64,000 nucleotides of DNA from Paenibacillus tepidiphilus. Lineage in GTDB: Bacteria; Bacillota; Bacilli; Paenibacillales; Paenibacillaceae. The DNA lies in contig NZ_VWRQ01000007.1 of NCBI RefSeq assembly GCF_008635795.1, positions 124,001 through 188,000 of the forward strand. Reading direction: 5' to 3'. The number at the start of each line of letters is the position of its first letter. Within the stretch, counting starts at the first letter, position 1. Positions 46,713 through 56,189 of this stretch are shown piece after piece. The translations under genes and the position numbers were made by a program. The notes beneath the pieces are model-generated. The model was not told the origin of the DNA, ran no database searches, and saw only the letters and a program-made list of their open reading frames with translations.

Positions 46713-47573
46713 CTATTCCTTCAGCCCGGAATGGGCCATTGTCTGCAGCACCATCCGCTGGGTAATAACAAAGACAAGTATGGTCGGGATAATCATCAGG
46801 AAGCTGGCCGCCGCCAGCGTCCCGACCCGGGCCACGACGCCGACACCTCCGCTGATGGTCTGGATCGCCAGCGGCAGCGTCTTCATCTCCTGGACCGTGG
46901 TGTATACCATCGAAGGATACGGATCGTTCCAGGCGGAAATAAAGCTGAAGAGCGCGAAGGTGGCAATGGCCGGCTTCAGCATCGGCATAACGATCACCCA
47001 GAACACCCTCCATTCAGAAGCCCCGTCGATCCTCGCCGCTTCCAGCAGCGCGTCGGGCAGCTGGCGCAGAAACTGCGTCATCAGGAACATGCCCATTGGC
47101 GCTGCCAGGTACGGAAGGATCATCGCCCAGTACGTATTCATCAGTCCGCTGCGGCTGATCAGCAAATACTGCGGAATCTGCAGGACCAGCGGCGAGAACA
47201 TCAGCGCAGCTACGATCATGTTAAAGATAAAGCTGCGGAACGGCATATTATGCTTCGCCAGCGGGTAGGCGGCCATCGCCGAAATCACAACCCCGCCCAG
47301 CACAATGCCGCTGGTGACAATGATGCTGTTGAAGATAAACCGGGAGAACGGCACCGCCGAGGTTCCGGTAATCAGCAGCAGGTCGCGGAAATTGATCAGT
47401 GTCGGATTGACCACGAAGAAGCGCGGCGGAAACAGGAACAGCTCGCTGGTCGGCTTAAGTGCCGTGACCGCCATGTAAATGAGCGGCAGCAGCATCAGCA
47501 GGCCGAACACAGTCAGGAACAGATAGAGAAAGATGCCCCCGAAGTCGATGCGCCGTAATTTGATTTTGTGCAT
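46713..47573 (-). CDS. Sugar ABC transporter permease, MalG type (first pair)
   Basis: A 286-residue permease with about six helices and EAA loop LLEAARIDGASEWRVFWVIV. GGGGAGGG precedes the ATG. It begins one base after the MalF-type gene and ends 8 bp before the NHL/TPR gene. Confidence 0.9.
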   Translation of the reverse strand: MHKIKLRRIDFGGIFLYLFLTVFGLLMLLPLIYMAVTALKPTSELFLFPPRFFVVNPTLINFRDLLLITGTSAVPFSRFIFNSIIVTSGIVLGGVVISAMAAYPLAKHNMPFRSFIFNMIVAALMFSPLVLQIPQYLLISRSGLMNTYWAMILPYLAAPMGMFLMTQFLRQLPDALLEAARIDGASEWRVFWVIVMPMLKPAIATFALFSFISAWNDPYPSMVYTTVQEMKTLPLAIQTISGGVGVVARVGTLAAASFLMIIPTILVFVITQRMVLQTMAHSGLKE

Positions 47574-47574
47574 G

Positions 47575-48537
47575 CTAATCCCTCCCCAGCACTCTGAAGA
47601 TGAGGCGGTTCAGCCCGAACATCAGGAAGAACAGCAGCACGGCGATGGCCGAGGCGTAACCCATTTCAAAGCGGGTAAATGCATAATCGAACAGATGCGC
47701 CATAATGGTATGGCCCGCGTACAGCGGACTCGGGAACCCGACCAGCCGCATGCTGACATCGAATACGGTAAGCGAGCTGACCACCTGCATCACCGCTCCG
47801 AACAGGAGCTGCGGCTTTACGGAAGGAACCGTAATGTACCACAGCTGCTGCCAGCGGTACTTAATACCGTCGATGGAGCCCGCTTCGTACAGATCGCCGG
47901 GCACATTCTGCAGCCCGGCCAAGAAGGCCAGGAAGCCTACGCCCATATTCATCCACAGCGAGACGATGATGATCACCGGCACGATGGAATCCACATTTTG
48001 CAGAAACAGATACGGCTCATTCAGAATGCCGAGCTGGATCAGCCAATGATTAAGCAGGCCCTTGCGGTCGCCGGCGAAGAAATACAGCCAGACTACCGAC
48101 ATCGCCACGGCACTGGTGATCGACGGCAGGTAGAAGCACAATGTGTAGAAGAAACGGAATCTCTGCGGAATCTGGCTGATCAGCCAGGCCAGCAGAAAGG
48201 CCAGAATATAGCCGACCGGCCCGGTGATGAAGGCGAACTTCAAGGTGATTCCGACTGCCTGCAGAAAGATGTCATCATCCACAAACAGCAGCTTGTAGTT
48301 GGAGAACCCGATAAACCGCGGGGTCTCAATGATGTTGTAATAGGAGAAGCTCAGCACAACCGACATAATAATCGGCACAATCGTAAAGATGGTAAATAAG
48401 ATCAGGAAAGGCGCCAGAAAATAATAGGAAACCTTATTCTTCTTGATCTCGCTCCACAGCCGGGCCCATTTGCCCGGCTCTGCAGCCGGCAGTCCGGGAT
48501 GCCCGCTCTCTGCAGGCACGATGATTTCACTGCTCAT
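47575..48537 (-). CDS. Sugar ABC transporter permease, MalF type (first pair)
   Basis: A 320-residue permease with a 30-residue hydrophilic N-terminus, about six helices and EAA loop LYEAGSIDGIKYRWQQLWYI. GAAGGAGG precedes the ATG. Its start overlaps the stop of the fused binding-protein gene by 4 bp (ATGA), so that protein is the natural partner of this pair. Confidence 0.9.
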   Translation of the reverse strand: MSSEIIVPAESGHPGLPAAEPGKWARLWSEIKKNKVSYYFLAPFLILFTIFTIVPIIMSVVLSFSYYNIIETPRFIGFSNYKLLFVDDDIFLQAVGITLKFAFITGPVGYILAFLLAWLISQIPQRFRFFYTLCFYLPSITSAVAMSVVWLYFFAGDRKGLLNHWLIQLGILNEPYLFLQNVDSIVPVIIIVSLWMNMGVGFLAFLAGLQNVPGDLYEAGSIDGIKYRWQQLWYITVPSVKPQLLFGAVMQVVSSLTVFDVSMRLVGFPSPLYAGHTIMAHLFDYAFTRFEMGYASAIAVLLFFLMFGLNRLIFRVLGRD

Positions 48538-51530
48538 TCCTGTCCTCCTTCCCCGCTACCGCCGGAAGTTCCGGTGATGTCCAGACCGAACTCCTCGCGC
48601 TTCTTGTTAAGCTCCTTGTTGATCTCGCGCACACCCTGCTCCATCGCTTCACGCGGATATTTGCCGTTCAGCACGATCTCATTCCAGATGTTGGCGATGT
48701 AACGGGTAGTATAATAACCCCCAAGCACGACTTCGCGCTCCTTGAACCAGTCCCACTGCTCCAGGATGGCGTCGATATCGTTCTGCTGCCAGGGCAGACG
48801 CTGCAGCGCTTCAATGTTGGCGGTATTCCAGCGCGCTTCCACGCCGAGCAGCGATTCCAGCTCCGAGCCGAAATTCTCCTGCGCATCGGCGCCGGTCCAC
48901 CATTTCAGGAATTCCCATGACTCCTGCTGCATGTCGGAGTCCTTGAAGATCATGGCCGTCTGGGCCAGCCCGCCCGTGGAACGGTTAATGCGGCCGTCAT
49001 CCTGCTCAATGCCCGGCATCGGCTTCATGCCCCACCAGCCCGTCAGCTCCGGAGCAGCGGTGGACAGCAGAATATAGGTGGAATAGTCGGCTACCCCGAT
49101 CGGCATTTCGCCCGAACGGAACCGGTTATAGAAATCCGCCTGCTTCTGCAGCTTGTAATTCGTAAAGAGGCCGGTCCATGTCTTCATGGCGGTCAGCGCC
49201 TCCGGCGAATCCAGATCGGATTGCGTGCCGTTGTTCTTATAGAAATCGCCCCCGTACTGGAACAGGAACGGCGCGAATTCGTTGATCGCAAGCGACGGAT
49301 TATTCGGAGCATGCGGGTAGTAGAAGTCCATACCATTCTGCTGCAGCACAGGAATCAACTGCATAACTTCTTCCCACGTGTCGGGAATGTCATCTTCGCT
49401 TATGCCGAGCTGCTCCATAATATCCTTCCGGTAAAAGAGCATGCTGAAGTTCTGGTTCTCCGGCAGCGCATAATCGCCGCCGCCGTATTTATACGGAATC
49501 AGCGCACCTTCTCTGAAACGTCCTGCCACTTCCGTATAATCCGTGAACTGGTTCAGATTAACGAGTGAGTTACGGACGGCGAAATCAATCGGGACTTCGC
49601 CCTCGACGCCCAGCGCCACATCGGGTGCAAGTCCGGCCGTACTGGCCAGCAGCAGAATCTGCTTCTGGTCTGCGGCAACGGTCGGTATTACATTCACATT
49701 GACCTTGATTCCCGTATTCGGTGTGAAATCCTCATCAACCATCTGCTTGATAATCTCTGCCCAGTCGCGGCCGCGCGAGATCCATACATCAAGCACCTTG
49801 TCATCCTCATAGGTGTTGCCGATGCCGCTGTAATCCTTGGTGAACGAGCTGAAGAAGTCGTAGCTCATCGTCCCGACCCGCGTGTACCACGGTGCTGCAG
49901 CTTTGGGCCACGGCCGGTCCTCCGATTTCACTTCGATATAGTCCATGACAATGCTCTGCTTCATGAGGCCATTGACCCAGATGCCCAGCGATGACTGCAG
50001 ATCGGTAAACTGCGTGAGACGGGCCGGGATGGATGATGTGTTCTCAGCCATCTCCAGGAAGCGGTCGCGCGCTTCATAGAGCGTGCTCAGCTCCGAGCTT
50101 CCCTGCTCCACGCCGAAGTCATACATTCCCTGCACGACCTCGTCCAGCGTCCGCGCCATAATGTGCAGCCTCGGCACCAGGTTGGTAATATTCTGCTCCA
50201 GCTTCCAGTCGCCGTTCGGGTCTGGATTCGTGCCGGTAACCTGGGTAATCTCGCGCGCAAGCAGCGACATCTTCTGTGTCGTGTTCAGGACCGATTCGAT
50301 CAGCGGACCGACACTGGATACCTGAACCTCCATGCGCAGCGTGTGTTTGCCCTTCTCCAGGTAGAAGTAGTAGGCGCCCTCTTCATTGCCGAGCTTATTG
50401 ACCTGCCACTCCGCCTTATAAGGGAACTTCAGCGCGTTCATCTCCTGGAACGGCACTTCGCCGTCGATCATAAGACGCCGTTCAACGGGAATGCCGTTCA
50501 GGAACCATTGCCCGTAACGGATTCCGATATTATAAAGCCCGCTCTCCGGAACCTCGAAGCTCCATTCGGACCATTGTCCGCCGGTTCGCCAGCCTACGCC
50601 GCCGAAGCTGTTCAGCACAATCGCGTTCTTGTCGAACGGCTCGGTGAGCGGCTCGCGGTCTTCGATCCGCTTCAGGGTCGGATCAGAGCGCAGCGTCGCC
50701 GTTTCCGCCTGAATCTTGATGGATTGGTCCTGCACAGGCTTGTAGCCGAGTGTCTCATACTGCTGCTGCAATTCTGCATAGGTTGGCAGGGTCTGCGGCG
50801 AGAACACCCGAATTTCCCGGATGGCCGCAGGCTCACGGATGGCCTCAAGCCGCAGCGTATGCTCGCCCTTGGTCAAATAGAAGCGGAAGGGCTCGCCCGT
50901 ACGCGCTTCGGCATCGCGAAACTCCCGGTATTGCCAGCCGCTGACCTCCTCGCGCTTCGGGTTGAATTCATTGCCCTGATTATCGCGCCATGGCTCCCCG
51001 CTTTCCTGCCACATCCGCTGAAACTCCATTTTCTTCACCTGCGAGAACAGGTACTCCCCGTCAACCTTAAGGCTGCGGATAATCGAGGAGCGCTTGCCGG
51101 GAAGGGCGTAATACTCCATGCCCATCTGATAGAAGCCGTCGGCCGGTACCGTGAAGCGGTACTCTGCCCAGCTCTCTTCGTTATTCAGCGCCAATGCCGG
51201 CTCTGTCTTGTCTCCAAGGCCGTTCATCACTTCCGTTCCCGCCGGGCTGACCGCGGAGAAATCCGCAGCCGGCAGGGTCAGCGCGAAATCTGCGGCATCC
51301 GCCGCCCCTTCCTGCACTCTTGCCTCGTAGTAGCTCGAATAGGACGGCTCCAGCTTCGAATTGACGCTGTCCAGCTCCAGCACGGAGCTCTCATCGATAT
51401 CGGTGTACTCGGGAATGCCTGCCATGGCCGCAGTGTCGAATCCCCTGGACTCGTTCCACCACACCAGCGAGATCGCCGCAAGTACAAGGATCAACAAACT
51501 CACTTTATATTTTCGCAGTATGCGCAACAC
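48534..51530 (-). CDS. Membrane-anchored fusion of carbohydrate-binding-like modules and an ABC binding protein
   Basis: A 998-residue protein. A basic N-terminus and a single helix (VSLLILVLAAISLVWW) anchor it; there is no lipobox. Two similar beta-rich modules follow (about 70-255 and 265-425), each with the pattern 'W-x-E-(Y/W)-x-F-x-V-P-x-x-G-x-Y', e.g. SWAEYRFTVPADGFYQMGME and QWSEWSFEVPESGLYNIGIR, and a 'GxHTLR' turn, as in CBM6/35-type modules. A helical linker leads to a family-1 solute-binding domain from about 585 (VLDVWISRGRDWAEIIKQMV). The start is taken as GTG 51530, placed after GGGAGGAG; ATG 51548 lies before that motif and lacks its own. Length is over twice that of usual binding proteins. 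Confidence 0.8.
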   Translation of the reverse strand: MLRILRKYKVSLLILVLAAISLVWWNESRGFDTAAMAGIPEYTDIDESSVLELDSVNSKLEPSYSSYYEARVQEGAADAADFALTLPAADFSAVSPAGTEVMNGLGDKTEPALALNNEESWAEYRFTVPADGFYQMGMEYYALPGKRSSIIRSLKVDGEYLFSQVKKMEFQRMWQESGEPWRDNQGNEFNPKREEVSGWQYREFRDAEARTGEPFRFYLTKGEHTLRLEAIREPAAIREIRVFSPQTLPTYAELQQQYETLGYKPVQDQSIKIQAETATLRSDPTLKRIEDREPLTEPFDKNAIVLNSFGGVGWRTGGQWSEWSFEVPESGLYNIGIRYGQWFLNGIPVERRLMIDGEVPFQEMNALKFPYKAEWQVNKLGNEEGAYYFYLEKGKHTLRMEVQVSSVGPLIESVLNTTQKMSLLAREITQVTGTNPDPNGDWKLEQNITNLVPRLHIMARTLDEVVQGMYDFGVEQGSSELSTLYEARDRFLEMAENTSSIPARLTQFTDLQSSLGIWVNGLMKQSIVMDYIEVKSEDRPWPKAAAPWYTRVGTMSYDFFSSFTKDYSGIGNTYEDDKVLDVWISRGRDWAEIIKQMVDEDFTPNTGIKVNVNVIPTVAADQKQILLLASTAGLAPDVALGVEGEVPIDFAVRNSLVNLNQFTDYTEVAGRFREGALIPYKYGGGDYALPENQNFSMLFYRKDIMEQLGISEDDIPDTWEEVMQLIPVLQQNGMDFYYPHAPNNPSLAINEFAPFLFQYGGDFYKNNGTQSDLDSPEALTAMKTWTGLFTNYKLQKQADFYNRFRSGEMPIGVADYSTYILLSTAAPELTGWWGMKPMPGIEQDDGRINRSTGGLAQTAMIFKDSDMQQESWEFLKWWTGADAQENFGSELESLLGVEARWNTANIEALQRLPWQQNDIDAILEQWDWFKEREVVLGGYYTTRYIANIWNEIVLNGKYPREAMEQGVREINKELNKKREEFGLDITGTSGGSGEGGQE

Positions 51531-51626
51531 GCGTTGGTCTCCTCCCATCTTTAGGGGCCTCTTCGGACAGAAGATAAGAGGACAGCTCCGGCTAATGCAA
51601 GCTGCCCCCTGGTTTCATTGTCCCTG

Positions 51627-53066
51627 CTATTCCTGCATCGCTTGTTTAAAGGCGGCAATTTCCTTGGAGGCCTGGGCCATGACATCATCGCCGATTTTTT
51701 GGATGACCGTTTTCGAGTCTGTATTCTTCGCCAGAGCATCCCCGATCGCCGTGATGAAGATTTCCCATCCTTTGTTGTCCACCGGAGTCAGATGCTTAAT
51801 CGGAATATCGTTGCTGAGCTGCTCATACAGCTTGAATTCCTCTTGCCCGCCCAGATATTCATTTTTGGTGTTCGCATACCAGTCAAGACTGGCGATATCC
51901 TTGTAGCCCGGTTGAATCGAATGCTTGGTCCAGATCTTCCAGGCGTTCTCGCTTCGCATACTCCACTGAATGTAAGCCCATGCGGCTTCCTTGTTCTTGC
52001 TTTGGGCAGGAATGACGAAGCTGGAGCCGCCCATGCCGACATTGATGCCGACCGGCAGGCGGGTCGCTTTCCATTTGCCGGCCAGCTCAGGGAAGGTCTC
52101 CTGCAATCCGCGGGCCCCGAAGGAACCCGATACGACGCCGACGAGATCGCCCTTGAGCACCAGCTGCTTGCCTTCATCGGTGGTGTATCCGAGATGAGGC
52201 GCCCAGCCCAATTGCTGCCCGCGCTTGGTGATGTCCAGAACCTTGACCATCTTCTCTGTGTTGCGCAGCCAGTTCATGTCCTTATCGAAATAGCCGACTT
52301 CATCGCCGGCCCAGACAATCGGACCGTCGCTCCACTCCATGAAATACTTGCCGTTGGCCTTCAATATTTGGACCAGGTTAAGGAAATTCTCTTCATCCTG
52401 CATATATTCGCCCAGCTCGGCCGGATCGCTCGGCAAGCCAAGCTCTTCGAAGATGTCTGCGCGGTAGTAGTACACGCCCGGAGTCATGTCCCAAGGCATA
52501 CCCAGCAGCTCGGAGCTGTCCGGGGTCATCCAGCGTTCCCAGTTGAACGGATGGACCAGATCCTTGTATTTGCCGGCGTTATACGGCTCCTCCAGCAGAT
52601 TCTCCAGCACATGTCCGGCCATATACCGGTTAAGCTGATACATCTCGACTTCGGCTACATCGGGAGCGCCGCTGCCTGCGGCAATCGTAGTCTGCAGCTT
52701 ATCATGCAGATCACCGAACGGCATGACTACCGTGTTCAGCTTAATGCCCGGATACTCAGCCATGAAGGCGGCGCCGATCTCGTCGAAGACCGTCTCATTG
52801 AAGGCCCATACGGTGACTTCGCCGGTAATATCTTTGCTCGGCAGCTCGTTGGCCGCATTGGCAGCTGTATCCGTGCCGCCTCCGGCCGCCGGATCAGCAG
52901 TGGCTTCCGCCGCGCTGTTCGTCGCTGCCGCCGGCTGATCGCTTGTTCCCCCGTTGTTTGCGGAATTTGTAACTGAAGATGTAGCAGGCGCGCTGCTGCA
53001 GGCTGACAGCATCATTACAGTGGCCAACAGCATCGGCCATATCACTTTTCCCCTTTTTTGGCCCAT
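51627..53066 (-). CDS. Extracellular sugar-binding lipoprotein (family 1)
   Basis: A 479-residue binding protein with signal MLLATVMMLSACSS (lipobox LSAC) and an Ala/Thr/Ser-rich linker to about residue 60. The mature fold starts DITGEVTVWAFNETVFDEIG, and the C-terminal half has the usual YKDIASLDWYANTKNEYLGG-type block. ATG 53066 with GGGGAGG is chosen over a TTG one codon earlier. It is the second gene of the operon, between the GH51 enzyme and the fused binding protein. Arabinose-containing oligosaccharides are a possible ligand, inferred from GH51. Confidence 0.88.
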   Translation of the reverse strand: MGQKRGKVIWPMLLATVMMLSACSSAPATSSVTNSANNGGTSDQPAAATNSAAEATADPAAGGGTDTAANAANELPSKDITGEVTVWAFNETVFDEIGAAFMAEYPGIKLNTVVMPFGDLHDKLQTTIAAGSGAPDVAEVEMYQLNRYMAGHVLENLLEEPYNAGKYKDLVHPFNWERWMTPDSSELLGMPWDMTPGVYYYRADIFEELGLPSDPAELGEYMQDEENFLNLVQILKANGKYFMEWSDGPIVWAGDEVGYFDKDMNWLRNTEKMVKVLDITKRGQQLGWAPHLGYTTDEGKQLVLKGDLVGVVSGSFGARGLQETFPELAGKWKATRLPVGINVGMGGSSFVIPAQSKNKEAAWAYIQWSMRSENAWKIWTKHSIQPGYKDIASLDWYANTKNEYLGGQEEFKLYEQLSNDIPIKHLTPVDNKGWEIFITAIGDALAKNTDSKTVIQKIGDDVMAQASKEIAAFKQAMQE

Positions 53067-53146
53067 CAAACAAACCTCCCCTTAATGTACAAAATTGTGT
53101 TATTAGTCTATGGTGAACGAGCAGCCCTCCTGATTCCCCGGTGTTC

Positions 53147-55714
53147 CTATTTCCCTCCTTCCTTAAGTCTAAACACCGTCACGGAAAATTTCGGAAACAC
53201 ATGCTCCAGACTACCGTCTGTTACAGTTACTTCACTGCTTACAGGAGCCACTTTATCAGGCTCAGTGAAGCTGTTCTCATCGGTGAGCTCAGCGGAAGCA
53301 AGAACGATAGCGCTTCCACTCAGCGGCTTGGAGGACATCCCGGCAAAGACAAGGTTCGCCTGAAGCGCCTGTTCGCCGCTGTTCACAACCTTCACAATCA
53401 CATCCTGTGAGGATAAATCGCGGCTCGCCGTGTAAAAGAGCGGTCCGGCCGAGACCTGATCCTTGATCTCATGCACCAGCTCGCCGTCTAGATAAGCACG
53501 GATTGTCGGGCCCGACAGCTCAATGCGGATGTCGTACCACGTGCCGGATGCGATACTCAGCGGAACCGATTGCCCGATGACTGACCGGGAACCGCCGACG
53601 GATTTCTCAATCGCACTTTGGGTATTCCCCCAGCCGCCGATATTCCACCAGTAGAAGGTCCCTTCATCCCTGGCTCCGAACATAATGAGCATTCCTTCTG
53701 CACCGCCGGTCTTTCTGGCCTTAAGGGTAAGCGTATAGTCCTGCCAGGAAGGATCGCCCGCGACCGCCCGAATATCGGTAGCATTGCCGGTTTGTTTGAA
53801 CAGTCCGTCTTCATGCTGCCAGTTCTCGCTGTTCAGCTTCCACTCTCCGCTGTCACCCGCGAAATCATCCTTCAGCAGCAGCTTGCTGCCGCTCTTGACC
53901 TCTACATCGTCGTATTCAACCTGTGTTGCCCAGGTGCCCAGGCCGACAGCTCCTTGTATAGACGCTTGTGCAGAGTGTGAGACACCATCTTCTTCCATTG
54001 TTACAGGAAGTATAACATCTCCTTTATTGCTGCCAAACATCTGCTGCACGTGATAGGACGGTGTACCGTAGCTGGCCGCCGAATTGAATACAATCGCATC
54101 GGGATTCCAGGTACGGTCCTTCTCATGTACGAGGAGCGGTGCGTAGGAAGACATTTTGACAATATCGGAATTGCGCTCCATCCCGGCCATAAAAGCAGCC
54201 TCACCAATTGCCGCGTTCAGATTGCCCTGGCCCGCACCCTTGGTCACCGCATACTCGCCTACATAAATGCCAGGTCCGCTGCGGTCATAGCTGTCATACC
54301 GGTTCGCGTTGGCCATGAACCACTCCGAGGATTCGTAGTAATGCTCATCGACCATTTCGATAGACTCGCCTTCCAGGTTCGCATTGGCGATAATGTTCAT
54401 GTCCGGGTATTTCGCTTTGATCGCTTCGTAGAACAATCCGTATCGCTTGACATACTCAGCAAGCTGGAAGTTATTCTCATTGCCGATCTCGACATATTTC
54501 AGATGAAACGGCTCGGGATGCCCGTTCTCGGCCCGCTTGGCGCCCCACTCGCTGGTTACAGGACCGTTCGCGTATTCAATGGCATCAAGCACATCCTGAA
54601 TCCACGGCTGGATGTCGCTGAGCGGAACCGTATTGGCTTTCGCAATGGGATCGCCGTCATGGGAGATTCCGATGTAGGCAACATACAGCGGCTCCGCCTG
54701 CAGATCCTCGGCCCATTGCAGGTATTCATGAAACCCGAGACCGTCAGTCGAGCGGTAATCCCAATACCCCTGATGCCCCGGGCGCTGCTCCAGCGGACCG
54801 ATGGTTGTCTTCCAGCGGTAGGCGTCTTTAGGGGTCTTGCCTTCAACAAAGCAGCCTCCCGGAAAACGGACAAACGCCGGCTGCATCGCTTCCACCTTCT
54901 CGGCCAAATCCACTCTCAGCCCGTTCTCGCGGTCCTTCCAGGTTGACGGGAACAGCGACACCATATCCAGATATACCGTTCCCTCCGCCGAAGCCGAGAA
55001 CAGAATGCGCGCATTGGCCGCTGTCCCTGCAGATTCCAGGGTGTAGGTATACCGGTTCCAGCCATCCTTTACGCTGCTGACCGCCTGCGACGCATACACT
55101 TCCTTACCGTCCGGGCTTTCAAGCGAGATATTCAGCGGCATTGCCTGCCCCGGCTCCGGTCTGGCATAGAAGGAAAGCTTGTATTGAGCCCCTTTTTCGA
55201 GAGCAATTCCCCAATAACCGTTGTTGACCGCCGCCACCCTGCCGCCTTCGGCAGCAGCCGTCACGGTTAAGGCCAATGCCCGGGTCTGTACTTCGTTCAG
55301 CAGATGCTCACCGCTCAGCGAGACCCTGCCTTTACTGCCGCCCTGTTCTTCAACCCACCAATTGAATAGAGTATCGGGGCTGTCTTCAAAGGAACGGTTG
55401 GAAATCAGCTCCGCATACAAGCCGCCGTCGCCGGCATGATTAATCTCCTCGAAGAAAGCTCCATACAGCAGCGGACTAATCTGTGCGCCCGGATGCTCCG
55501 TATCCACGGTCAGCGTATAGGTTGAAGCCTGCCCCGAGCCCTGTTCTGTTACAGGCTGCTCCTGCTTCTTCTCTTCCTCATGCTCCCCAGCCTGTGTAGC
55601 AGCGGGTGGTACAGCCTGTTCTTCCCTTGAAGCGCTTACGTAATAGACCGCTCCGCCGACTATAATGAGAAGGATCACCAGCAGCAGCCCTATGTTTCGT
55701 TTAAATCTGTTCAG
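53147..55714 (-). CDS. Surface GH51 alpha-L-arabinofuranosidase with inserted binding modules
   Basis: An 855-residue enzyme releasing arabinofuranose from arabinan, arabinoxylan or related glycans. The N-terminus is a signal anchor (RFKRNIGLLLVILLIIVGG), then a charged linker. The GH51 N-terminal strand (SPLLYGAFFEEINHAGDGG) is interrupted by a CBM4/9-like module (about 110-255). The barrel carries acid/base Glu413 (KYVEIGNENNF) and nucleophile Glu487 (IYVGEYAVTKG). A LamG/concanavalin-like module (about 635-770) sits before the C-terminal beta domain. The start is inferred to be CTG 55714, 5 nt after GGGGGAG; the nearest common start, GTG 55678, would cut the basic N-region and has no binding site. 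Most GH51 enzymes are cytoplasmic, so export is notable. Confidence 0.88.
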   Translation of the reverse strand: MNRFKRNIGLLLVILLIIVGGAVYYVSASREEQAVPPAATQAGEHEEEKKQEQPVTEQGSGQASTYTLTVDTEHPGAQISPLLYGAFFEEINHAGDGGLYAELISNRSFEDSPDTLFNWWVEEQGGSKGRVSLSGEHLLNEVQTRALALTVTAAAEGGRVAAVNNGYWGIALEKGAQYKLSFYARPEPGQAMPLNISLESPDGKEVYASQAVSSVKDGWNRYTYTLESAGTAANARILFSASAEGTVYLDMVSLFPSTWKDRENGLRVDLAEKVEAMQPAFVRFPGGCFVEGKTPKDAYRWKTTIGPLEQRPGHQGYWDYRSTDGLGFHEYLQWAEDLQAEPLYVAYIGISHDGDPIAKANTVPLSDIQPWIQDVLDAIEYANGPVTSEWGAKRAENGHPEPFHLKYVEIGNENNFQLAEYVKRYGLFYEAIKAKYPDMNIIANANLEGESIEMVDEHYYESSEWFMANANRYDSYDRSGPGIYVGEYAVTKGAGQGNLNAAIGEAAFMAGMERNSDIVKMSSYAPLLVHEKDRTWNPDAIVFNSAASYGTPSYHVQQMFGSNKGDVILPVTMEEDGVSHSAQASIQGAVGLGTWATQVEYDDVEVKSGSKLLLKDDFAGDSGEWKLNSENWQHEDGLFKQTGNATDIRAVAGDPSWQDYTLTLKARKTGGAEGMLIMFGARDEGTFYWWNIGGWGNTQSAIEKSVGGSRSVIGQSVPLSIASGTWYDIRIELSGPTIRAYLDGELVHEIKDQVSAGPLFYTASRDLSSQDVIVKVVNSGEQALQANLVFAGMSSKPLSGSAIVLASAELTDENSFTEPDKVAPVSSEVTVTDGSLEHVFPKFSVTVFRLKEGGK

Positions 55715-55804
55715 AATTTCTCCCCCTTTGATTTACGCTCTTTTTTCTAAAACAATCGCCCCTCTTACTTTGCATATATGTGAAACCATTCTGGAAAACC
55801 TAAA

Positions 55805-55818
55805 TGAATCCGTTTCCA
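55805..55818. promoter_or_regulatory. cre-like site at the start of the glycan operon
   Basis: On the minus strand TGGAAACGGATTCA matches the cre pattern at 12 of 14 positions. It would overlap the expected start point of the promoter at 55824-55852. CcpA repression is inferred. Confidence 0.35.
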
Positions 55819-55823
55819 TTGAT

Positions 55824-55852
55824 AAAGTAGCATATTAAATTTCACTTGTAAA
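55824..55852 (-). promoter_or_regulatory. Possible promoter of the glycan operon
   Basis: On the minus strand TTTACA (55847-55852), a 17-bp spacer and TACTTT (55824-55829). Moderate match, about 110 bp before the inferred GH51 start. The rest of the gap 55853-56130 is strongly A/T-rich, with no gene seen. Confidence 0.4.
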
Positions 55853-56132
55853 TGAATTAAACTAAACCTTTTTATACTTTACTGAACCTAAAAAAACGTC
55901 TCCAGAAAATTCCCCACTAACAATATAGTGTTTTTTAAAACAAAAGCATTGCTAAAATTCATTTAATTTCATATTGATTTAAATTAAAAGAGGTTTTTCA
56001 GGCATTTCGCTGCATTTTTTTTCAAAAAAACGCCTTTTACTTTACAAGTCCATGTTTTTCTTCATTAAATTTAAACTGTATTTTTTTTGTGTATTTTTCG
56101 TCTAGGCTTGCGTTATTTTACTCCTGCAGCGC

Positions 56133-56170
56133 AAAAAGCCCTCTTCCGCCGGGCGGGGGGGAAGAGGGCT
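56133..56170 (-). terminator. Terminator after the SsuC-like gene
   Basis: On the minus strand AGCCCTCTTC pairs with GAAGAGGGCT around a G/C loop and is followed by five T residues. Confidence 0.85.
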
Positions 56171-56189
56171 CATTGTAAAACATGCTGCT

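Noticed and set aside
46705..47013. N-terminal extension of the NHL/TPR protein
   Set aside because: The extension overlaps the permease gene in another frame, is Arg/Gly/Asp-rich shadow sequence, and hides the real signal peptide.
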